Shown here piece by piece: positions 26,276-33,499 of a stretch of 64,000 bases of DNA. The stretch's first letter is position 1. Each line of letters opens with the position of its first letter. The notes beneath the pieces were generated by a model. That model ran no database searches and had not been told where the DNA came from. It worked only from the letters and a program-made list of their open reading frames with translations. The position numbers and the translations under genes were made by a program. Source of the stretch: Opitutia bacterium ISCC 52. Lineage in GTDB: Bacteria; Verrucomicrobiota; Verrucomicrobiia; Opitutales; UBA2995. The stretch is taken from assembly GCA_014529675.2 (NCBI GenBank), contig CP076040.1:3305894-3369893 (forward strand), read 5' to 3'.

Positions 26276-26959
26276 ATGAAAGAACATTTCCCTCTAAACG
26301 CTTGGCATATCAACAATTCAGATACGAAAGAAACCGCAGATTGGACAACAACGAAAAGTGTCCAGATAAATAAACAAGACCTCAAACGACTCCACTATTC
26401 GGCAAACAAAGGAAACATCCTCATCAATGGTCCCACCGGTAAGACTGAGCATATACTTACCAAAGAAGAATATGGAGATATTGAACTGCACCTTGAGTTC
26501 ATGATCTCAGAAGAATCGAACTCGGGCATCTATTTCATGGGTCGCTACGAAATTCAGATCAAGGATAGCTGGAAGGACGAAGAACCGGGACCTCACACAA
26601 GTGGAGCCGTCTACCCACGATGGGACACATCTCAACCTGAAGGGCAAGAAGGCTACGACGGTCACATACCACGCGTAAACGCCAGTCGAAAACCAGGCGA
26701 ATGGGAGGTCTTCAATATTACTTTTCGTGCGCCCAGATTCGACCAACAAGGAAACAAGACTCAGGATGCTGAATTTGTTAAGGTGGTGCAGAACGGAACC
26801 CTCGTTCACGAACACGCCTCCATTTCTGGACCTACACGAGGCGCAATATTTGAAGATGAAGGACCGACCGGACCACTCCTATTACAAGGGGACCATGGTC
26901 CGGTAGCTTATAAAAACATCTGGGTGACAACTACTTCCCCCACTCCTGCCACGGAGTAA
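26276..26959 (+). CDS. DUF1080 (3-keto-disaccharide hydrolase-like) protein
   Basis: A 227-residue DUF1080 domain, a concanavalin-like beta-sandwich. Family sequence includes YGDIELHLEFMISEESNSGIYFMGRYEIQI, here seen as EESNSGIYFMGRYE, then PGEWEVFNITFRAPRFD and LLLQGDHGPVAYKNIWV. No signal peptide is visible, so it could be cytoplasmic. Some relatives hydrolyse 3-keto-glycosides; its position right after a Gfo/Idh/MocA oxidoreductase fits an oxidation-then-cleavage route, which is inference. Its last 29 bp overlap the convergent broken lipoprotein gene. Confidence 0.85.
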   Translation: MKEHFPLNAWHINNSDTKETADWTTTKSVQINKQDLKRLHYSANKGNILINGPTGKTEHILTKEEYGDIELHLEFMISEESNSGIYFMGRYEIQIKDSWKDEEPGPHTSGAVYPRWDTSQPEGQEGYDGHIPRVNASRKPGEWEVFNITFRAPRFDQQGNKTQDAEFVKVVQNGTLVHEHASISGPTRGAIFEDEGPTGPLLLQGDHGPVAYKNIWVTTTSPTPATE

Positions 26960-27584
26960 AGGCCTGTGAATCACGAGGAGGGCCATCACCATTGTAGTTA
27001 CCAGCACCGGAATAATGCCTTTCATAGTCCGCATAACTACCTCTCTTCTGAGACGACGAATTCACAATATGCACACCCGCGCCTTCTGCGTTGTGAATTA
27101 TCCTTCGGGTCCATTCAAAATCGACCGGTGCCATAGCGGGAACTGATTTTGACGCAAGTAGCTCCGATAGAGCATTTAATTGAGCCATATCGACCGTATC
27201 AATGTAACAACGATAGGGAAGAATGACGTATCTATTTTCACCATGCACGAGCTGGACAAATGGACCTTCCATGGAAACTCCCTCAATATCTGAGATAAGA
27301 ATGCGAACGACCTCATCCTCTGTAATCGAATTGGCTGCTCCTTCTGCCAGGATTAACTCCAATGACGTCACCGCCACCGCTCCCGTCTTATCAGCCACCA
27401 CTTTTTCGGTCCTATCCTGAATCTAAGCGAATACGGCGTGATTGAAGTATTGCAGGTCCTTAGAGTCGGCCCCCAATAACGGAGCCAGCTGACGACTACC
27501 TTTATCGAGGGTGAGGGATTGTCTGCCACAACCCGTTACAACGAGGACCGCGACCAGGGCAGCAAAAAGGAGGGTTACCTTCAT
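26931..27584 (-). pseudogene. Lipoprotein gene interrupted by an in-frame TAG
   Basis: From ATG at 27584 the minus strand reads MKVTLLFAALVAVLVVTGC, a lipoprotein signal with Cys19, then continues to an amber codon at 27425-27423 after 53 residues. The same frame stays open beyond the stop to 26931 for about 164 more codons, with coherent protein-like sequence (EDEVVRILISDIEG, YVILPYRCYIDTVD). The simplest reading is one gene of 218 codons with a nonsense mutation. Alternatives are sequencing error, or two genes with the second starting at GTG 27401. The protein family is not recognised. Confidence 0.6.
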
Positions 27585-27767
27585 GGTTGGATAAACTATG
27601 GTTCATTGAACCAACGGTCAAATACAGAAGTCATGGGGGATACCCCTCAGTTGAAGTCCGCAAATCATTAAGCGGCCAAGCATGAAAGTCTTAAAGGAAG
27701 GCAATGAAAGCAATAATGCTATTAACCACTAGGTAACTCAGAAACCGATTAGCCATAGCCGCGAACC

Positions 27768-28664
27768 CTAGCTCACTAACTTGGTCTGGTACTGCTTGCG
27801 AAACTCCTTGGGCGACATCCCTTTCCGCTCTTTGAACTGACGATTGAAGTTGGACAAGTTGTTAAAGCCGGAGGCGTAACAGATTTCAGACACGCTGGCC
27901 TCACTTTGCATCAGCTTTCGACACGCTAAGCCAACCCGTAATTCATTGGTGTATTGAATGAACGCTTTGCCCGTATTCTTTTTGAAAAAACGGGAGAAAG
28001 ACTTCGGACTCATTCGCGCTACCTTCGCCACGCCCTCCAAACGGATAATCTGATCGAGGTTGTGCAGGATCCAGTTTTTCACCCGATCAATAAGTTCAAC
28101 GTTTTGTTCATTTAGGGAAGGTGCATAAATCTGACTGACAAGTGGCACACGATCGGTTTCGGGTGCCGATGCCAGTGTATCCAGTATCAAGATAAACTGG
28201 GCAAACTGTTGCCCCGGGTTCTGATCGACCATCCCCAACATTAACTTTTCAACTTGGACGCGTGTCGCTCCAAGGAATTCAAATGACCGGCCCGTGGTAT
28301 CAATGAAGCTTCGAATGCGATCCATCTCGAGTTTGGCCAAGAAATCTTCTCCAAGAGACTCGGTGGAGAATTGAATCACCAACATGGCCGGTTTGTCAGG
28401 GTCACCTTCTGGAGCTTCATTGGGATGAAAGGCGTGAGGAACATTTGAGCCATTCAGGAGCAAAGTGCCCGGTTTAAGGTCTCCCATAAAGTCTCCGGTG
28501 ATGTGATAACCCGTATTCTTGAGAGTCAGCAGAATATCAATCTCAGGATGATAGTGCCAGGCTGTCCAAATATCCGTATCGGCTTTGAAGGAAAACAATT
28601 GATTCTCCTGAGAAATAATTTCTCGTTGGGCTTCACGACCTTTGACTGGCTCAATTTTGGGCAT
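27768..28664 (-). CDS. AraC-family transcriptional regulator
   Basis: A 298-residue regulator. Residues 1-170 form a cupin-like sensor (WTAWHYHPEIDILLTL, GTLLLNGSNVPHAF), and the C-terminal 100 residues hold two helix-turn-helix motifs (LEGVAKVARMSPKSFSRFFK and VSEICYASGFNNLSNFNRQF). The second ends in the conserved PKEFRKQY block. It probably binds a sugar or glycoside and activates transcription. It is divergent from the cytochrome/DUF1553 operon; the 159-bp gap holds promoter element copy C, so it is the best local candidate for the regulator of that element. Confidence 0.92.
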   Translation of the reverse strand: MPKIEPVKGREAQREIISQENQLFSFKADTDIWTAWHYHPEIDILLTLKNTGYHITGDFMGDLKPGTLLLNGSNVPHAFHPNEAPEGDPDKPAMLVIQFSTESLGEDFLAKLEMDRIRSFIDTTGRSFEFLGATRVQVEKLMLGMVDQNPGQQFAQFILILDTLASAPETDRVPLVSQIYAPSLNEQNVELIDRVKNWILHNLDQIIRLEGVAKVARMSPKSFSRFFKKNTGKAFIQYTNELRVGLACRKLMQSEASVSEICYASGFNNLSNFNRQFKERKGMSPKEFRKQYQTKLVS

Positions 28665-28689
28665 TCTCGTTACTTCTGATGCTATTAGA

Positions 28690-28743
28690 ACAATTTATAG
28701 AACGATTGTTAGCAATTGTTGTAGAAATTGTATCAGGAATTGT
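28690..28743 (+). promoter_or_regulatory. Iterated ATTGT boxes in the divergent AraC promoter region
   Basis: ATTGT occurs at 28705-28709, 28715-28719, 28727-28731 and 28739-28743, spaced 10, 12 and 12 bp, with the inverse ACAAT at 28690-28694. The last two boxes overlap promoter element C. Spacing near one helical turn suggests a protein docking array. Confidence 0.5.
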
Positions 28744-28783
28744 CCATAAAGCAGTATACGAAAATCAGATAATCAAGTATACC
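28730..28783 (+). promoter_or_regulatory. Shared promoter element, copy C
   Basis: GTATC at 28730-28734, TTGTCC at 28740-28745, GTATAC at 28754-28759 and TATACC at 28778-28783, with the same offsets as copies A and B. It lies in the divergent gap between the AraC regulator and the cytochrome/DUF1553 gene that it would drive (ATG at 28824). Confidence 0.68.
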
Positions 28784-28823
28784 TATAGACTGAGACCCAG
28801 GTCTCAAACTCGCTACCCCGGGA

Positions 28824-31800
28824 ATGGAAGGAATTTTTAAGAAAATCACGCTATCAATCGTCCTTACGCAGGCCGGCCTATCGCTGTATGGCGAAGAACT
28901 GGAACCAGCTGATCTGGAGTATTTCGAAGCGAAGGTTCGCCCACTCCTGGTCGAACATTGCTACAAATGCCACGCATCGGACTCTGAAAGAATTCGAGGC
29001 GGATTTCTGCTCGATTCAAAACCAGCAATGCTGCGAGGAGGTGATAGTGGGTCAGCCATAACCCCTGGAGATGCTGAAAACAGCCGCTTGGTAAACATGA
29101 TTCGCCAGTTGCCTGAATTTGAGTCCATGCCACCGAAATATAAAATGGCAGCCAACGAGATCGAAACACTCGTCACATGGATCAATCAAGGAGCGCCAGA
29201 TCCTAGAACAGAAGAAATTCAAACTGATGCGCTGGCTTCTGAATTCAATCTGGAGGAACGAAAGCAATGGTGGTCCCTTCAACCCGTCGAAAATCACCAG
29301 CCACCCAAAACAGAAGATGGCGACTGGCCCTCCAATGAGATCGATCAATTTATCCTGGCAAAGCTGGAAGAGCGAGACTGGCAACCCGCCGAAGCCGCCG
29401 ATAGGCGCACCCTGCTCCGCCGCCTAAGCTTTGACTTGATCGGACTGGCTCCAACTCCAGAGGAGCTCGATGAATTTGTAAATGACCGGTCGAAGAATGC
29501 TTATCAGAAACAGGTCGATCGCCTATTAGCTTCTCCCCACTTTGGAGAGAAATGGGCGCGGCACTGGATGGATCTCACACGCTATGCGGAGAGCAAATCC
29601 TTTGAACAGGATTACACCATGGCCTTCACTTGGCGTTACAGGGACTACTTGATTCAAGCTCTCAACGAAGATCTACCTTACGATCAATTTGTCCTGGAAT
29701 CACTTGCGGGTGACCTCCTCAAGAATCCACGGCACCATCCGGAAACAGGTGAGAACGAATCCGTCAAAGGTCCTGGGTTCATTTATCTAACCGATGGACA
29801 ACACGGTCCGCCGGATATACACGAAGATGAAGCACGTATCTTCGACGGCATGATCGACACGGTGAGTAAGGCTTTCCTGGGAACGACGGTAGCTTGCGCT
29901 CGTTGTCACGATCATAAGTTTGATGCGGTTACCACGGCCGACTATTATTCCATGTATGGGCTACTCCGGAGTTCTCGCTTTGCTCATCACAATACCATTC
30001 CGGAAGTTCAGCAAAAAAGAACACTCAAACGCCTTCCCTCAAAACAACGGTCCCTCCGCGCAGCTGTTTTCGATGCAGCCAAAAATGATGTGGAGAATGC
30101 AGCAGCTTATCTGGAAGCAGCCAAAGGCCTTCAGACCAATCAGAAATTCACAGCCGCATTGGCGTCATTAGAATCTGAATACCCCCAAAACAAACGAAAC
30201 AAAAACGAAGAGGCCTACGAGAAAGCCAAACGAAAAGTTATAAGCTCTTTTTCGACAGCTTCTGCTGAGCTAGACCCAGATCTTCTTGCTAACTGGATTG
30301 CACTGACCAGTGACCAGGAAGAGCAAGAACGCTGGCCAGAACTATTTGGCATACACGGTCATCTGGAAAATTCTGAGGATGAAGAAACAAGCCATGTATT
30401 TACAGAGCTAAGCCAATCGTTAGAGGACTGGATGCCACAAGGATTAGGTTTTGAGCATCAGCCCTCCAAGCCAGGTAGCCTGATCGTGAGCGGAGAAGGA
30501 AGCCAAATGGTTCAAGCCATCATTGGCGACACTCTGGTAGGCGGACCCCTCACCGCTCGCGTGAGTGGAGTTTATCGCTCTCCCGACTTTATTCTAGATG
30601 GCAAACCGATTGAACTGGAAGCTAAAGGTCAACATGGCGCTGTCCGTTTAGTGGTTCGCAATTATGAGCTAACAGGACGAGGTCCTACCACTGCCAAACT
30701 TTACCAGGCAGTAGAAGGCAATCATTGGCAGAAAATTAAAATGGAGACCTATCTTTGGGAAGGTCAGCCAGCTTACTTCGAGGTATTACAATACGGAGCG
30801 GCTACTCACTCGGTCAAACCGAAGGAGTCCGAACCCACCCCGAATGATAATGCCTACATCACAGTCAGATTCGATGGAGGACCCGATTGGAAATCTTTTT
30901 GGAATGACCAGGAGAAAGTTGCAGCTGCTCTACAAACACTTTGGGAAAAAGGTCGACGCAATCGATTAAATGCAACAGAAGCGGAACTGCTAAGCGCATT
31001 TTTTGGAGCGGGCCTCATATCGGCTGATTCCTCAAAACATGAAAAGCTCGACCGAGCTCTCACCACCTATCGATCGCTTGCCCACCAGATACCGGCCCCG
31101 CGATTCGTCCGGAGTTTAACCGATGGTGATCCAAAAGATGAGCCCGTTTACATTCGCGGCCTCCACACCAACGCCAGCAAGGAACCGAATCCACGTCGTT
31201 GGCTCGACGGTCTAGATGGCCCCATTCTAAAAACCAAAGGAAGCGGACGCTTGGAATGGGCGCAACATGTTGTGGATCCCGACAACCCGCTCACAAGCCG
31301 GGTACTCGTCAATCGTCTCTGGAAACACATCTTTGGAGCGGGACTCGTCTTTACCGTGAATGACTTTGGTCAAATGGGTCGCGCACCCACCCACCCAGAA
31401 CTACTCGATTACCTGGCTCAGGAACTGGTTAAAAATGATTGGTCCGTAAAATCAATCATTCGTGAGCTGGTCCTATCCAGCACTTATCAAATGTCTTCCT
31501 CCCCCAGCCAAGCATCCCTCTCGGAGGATCCTGCCAATCAGTTATTGCAACACATGTCAGTCAGGCGACTGGAGGCTGAAGCCATCCGTGACCACATCCT
31601 TGCCTCTAGTGGTGAACTGAACACCCAGATGTTTGGTCCCAGCGCTGAGGCCTATGTAGCCGACTTGCCTGACAGCAGAGCAAAACCAAATCCCGGTCCA
31701 CTGGACGGTGACGGTCGTCGTTCTGTCTACCTGGAGTTGCGACGCAGCTTTTTACCGACTTTTCTCCGTGCGTTCGATATGCCCAACGCGACCGAATCGA

Positions 31801-32108
31801 CAGGTGCCCGACAAGTTACCAACGTCCCCGCTCAATCACTGGCCCTGATGAATGCCCCCTTTGTGCATGAGCAAGCGGAAGCCTGGGCCAAACGGATTAC
31901 CACTTCCGATCTTTCAATCGACGACCGCATCCAACAACTCCATATCACCGCCTTCAGTCGACCAGCCACAGAAAAGGAGATTACTTGGGCAAACCAGGTG
32001 CTTCAATCCATAGCTGGAGATTACAAAACGGACCCGAACGATCTACGCGTTTGGACAGACCTCTGTCACTTGATGTTCAACCGAAAAGACTTTATCTATT
32101 TGTTCTGA
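28824..32108 (+). CDS. Planctomycete-type cytochrome c / DUF1549 / DUF1553 protein
   Basis: A 1094-residue exported multidomain protein. Residues 1-23 are signal-like. A PSCyt1 haem domain holds CYKCH (Cys46, Cys49, His50). DUF1549 starts near 190 (RRTLLRRLSFDLIGLAPTP) and contains a second CARCH near 358. A middle region may be a carbohydrate-binding beta-sandwich. DUF1553 closes the chain (RVLVNRLWKHIFGAGLV, RELVLSSTYQMS, SVYLELRRSFLP). The biochemical role of this family is not settled; a redox or surface glycan-degradation role is proposed from context. It overlaps the next gene by one base (TGATG), the usual pairing with DUF1501. Confidence 0.93.
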   Translation: MEGIFKKITLSIVLTQAGLSLYGEELEPADLEYFEAKVRPLLVEHCYKCHASDSERIRGGFLLDSKPAMLRGGDSGSAITPGDAENSRLVNMIRQLPEFESMPPKYKMAANEIETLVTWINQGAPDPRTEEIQTDALASEFNLEERKQWWSLQPVENHQPPKTEDGDWPSNEIDQFILAKLEERDWQPAEAADRRTLLRRLSFDLIGLAPTPEELDEFVNDRSKNAYQKQVDRLLASPHFGEKWARHWMDLTRYAESKSFEQDYTMAFTWRYRDYLIQALNEDLPYDQFVLESLAGDLLKNPRHHPETGENESVKGPGFIYLTDGQHGPPDIHEDEARIFDGMIDTVSKAFLGTTVACARCHDHKFDAVTTADYYSMYGLLRSSRFAHHNTIPEVQQKRTLKRLPSKQRSLRAAVFDAAKNDVENAAAYLEAAKGLQTNQKFTAALASLESEYPQNKRNKNEEAYEKAKRKVISSFSTASAELDPDLLANWIALTSDQEEQERWPELFGIHGHLENSEDEETSHVFTELSQSLEDWMPQGLGFEHQPSKPGSLIVSGEGSQMVQAIIGDTLVGGPLTARVSGVYRSPDFILDGKPIELEAKGQHGAVRLVVRNYELTGRGPTTAKLYQAVEGNHWQKIKMETYLWEGQPAYFEVLQYGAATHSVKPKESEPTPNDNAYITVRFDGGPDWKSFWNDQEKVAAALQTLWEKGRRNRLNATEAELLSAFFGAGLISADSSKHEKLDRALTTYRSLAHQIPAPRFVRSLTDGDPKDEPVYIRGLHTNASKEPNPRRWLDGLDGPILKTKGSGRLEWAQHVVDPDNPLTSRVLVNRLWKHIFGAGLVFTVNDFGQMGRAPTHPELLDYLAQELVKNDWSVKSIIRELVLSSTYQMSSSPSQASLSEDPANQLLQHMSVRRLEAEAIRDHILASSGELNTQMFGPSAEAYVADLPDSRAKPNPGPLDGDGRRSVYLELRRSFLPTFLRAFDMPNATESTGARQVTNVPAQSLALMNAPFVHEQAEAWAKRITTSDLSIDDRIQQLHITAFSRPATEKEITWANQVLQSIAGDYKTDPNDLRVWTDLCHLMFNRKDFIYLF

Positions 32109-33499
32109 TGTTTACCCGCAGAGATTTTTTAAAGAAGAGCGCCATGGGCTTTGGCACCATGGCCCTTTCCGGGGTCATGCAAAAAGACCTGTTGGGAAAC
32201 ACGAGTTCACCACTCTATCCAAAGACACCGGATTTTGCACCCAAAGCGCGGAGTGTCATTTTCCTCTACATGGATGGCGGAGTCTCTCAAGTCGATAGCT
32301 TTGATCCAAAACCCCAGTTGGCTAAAGAAAATGGTCAAGCGCCCAAGTTTAAAGTCGATGCCACGGTATTTAACAACAATGGCAACATCCTGAAAAGCCC
32401 CTGGGATTTTCATCACTATGGCGAGAGCGGCATACCCATCAGTGATCTATTTCCTCACATTGGTTCCTGTGCTGACGATCTGTGCATCATGCGTTCAATG
32501 ACGGCATTTTCGCCCAACCACCCGAATGCCAATTACGCGCTTCATTGCGGCCATGTGCTCTCCGGTCGACCAAGTATGGGCGCCTGGGTCTCTTATGGTT
32601 TGGGAACACTCAGTCAGGACTTACCGAGCTATGTAGTCATTCACGGCGGCCAAGTTCCAGCTGGAGGCATGCAAGCCTTCGGTAGCGGATTTCTTCCCGC
32701 CAATCATTCCGGCTCCATCTTCCTCCCTGATCATCCTGTCCTCAACAATACTACTTTCAAGGAAAGTTCAGCTGAGGTTCAGAAAAAGAAACTCGATTTC
32801 CTTCATGACATTGATGGAGATTTGAATGCCCGCATGGCTCATGCCGAGGCCATTGAGTCGGCCATTCAAAACTATGAGCTCGCATTTAAAATGCAGATGG
32901 AAGTGCCCGACGTGGCAAACATCGACAATGAGAGCGAGGCCACTAAAAAACTTTATGGCTTAGATGCGCCCTACGAAAATACGCGTGCTTATGCCGGTCA
33001 ATGTCTCATGGCCAGACGACTCGTAGAAAGAGGCGTCCGCTTCGTGGAACTGACCATCAATCCTGGCAACGGAGACCGTTGGGACCAGCACAGTAAGCTC
33101 ATCGATGGTCACCAGAAAAATGCTATGGCTGTGGACCAACCGATTGCTGGCCTGATCAAAGACCTCAAATCTCGCGGCCTGCTCGACAGCACTCTCTTGG
33201 TGTTTAGCGGAGAATTTGGCCGAACCCCATTTGCCCAAGGAACCAACGGCCGCGACCACAACCCACAAGGCTTCTCCATGTGGATGGCCGGAGGCGGTAT
33301 CAAGGGAGGCACCATTTACGGTGCGACCGATGAATATGGATATCGTGTAGTTGCCAATAAAATGACGGTGCATGACATGCACGCCAACATGCTCCATCTT
33401 TTAGGAATAGATTTTCACAACCTTACTTACCGCTACAGCGGTCGCGACATTCGCCTGACCGATGTTCATGGTGAAATCATCCCCGAGATTTTGGCGTAA
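32108..33499 (+). CDS. DUF1501 protein with Tat-type signal
   Basis: A 463-residue DUF1501 (alkaline-phosphatase-fold) protein. The ATG at 32108 overlaps the previous TGA and gives MFTRRDFLKKSAMGFGTMAL, a twin-arginine signal, so it is preferred over a longer frame from 31985 inside the previous gene. Family segments are VIFLYMDGGVSQVDSFDPKP, LMARRLVERGVRFVELT, VFSGEFGRTPFAQG and GRDHNPQGFSMWMAGGG. The Tat signal implies export folded, perhaps with a metal. It is translationally coupled to the DUF1553 partner upstream and, by TAATG, to the gene downstream. Confidence 0.93.
   Translation: MFTRRDFLKKSAMGFGTMALSGVMQKDLLGNTSSPLYPKTPDFAPKARSVIFLYMDGGVSQVDSFDPKPQLAKENGQAPKFKVDATVFNNNGNILKSPWDFHHYGESGIPISDLFPHIGSCADDLCIMRSMTAFSPNHPNANYALHCGHVLSGRPSMGAWVSYGLGTLSQDLPSYVVIHGGQVPAGGMQAFGSGFLPANHSGSIFLPDHPVLNNTTFKESSAEVQKKKLDFLHDIDGDLNARMAHAEAIESAIQNYELAFKMQMEVPDVANIDNESEATKKLYGLDAPYENTRAYAGQCLMARRLVERGVRFVELTINPGNGDRWDQHSKLIDGHQKNAMAVDQPIAGLIKDLKSRGLLDSTLLVFSGEFGRTPFAQGTNGRDHNPQGFSMWMAGGGIKGGTIYGATDEYGYRVVANKMTVHDMHANMLHLLGIDFHNLTYRYSGRDIRLTDVHGEIIPEILA

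Noticed and set aside
27600-27612. Small palindrome GGTTCATTGAACC upstream of the broken lipoprotein gene
   Set aside because: A single short palindrome with no second copy or known partner; not enough to call an operator.
31985-32107. Longer DUF1501 start
   Set aside because: It lies inside the DUF1553 gene; ATG 32108 gives a Tat signal directly and a one-base overlap.
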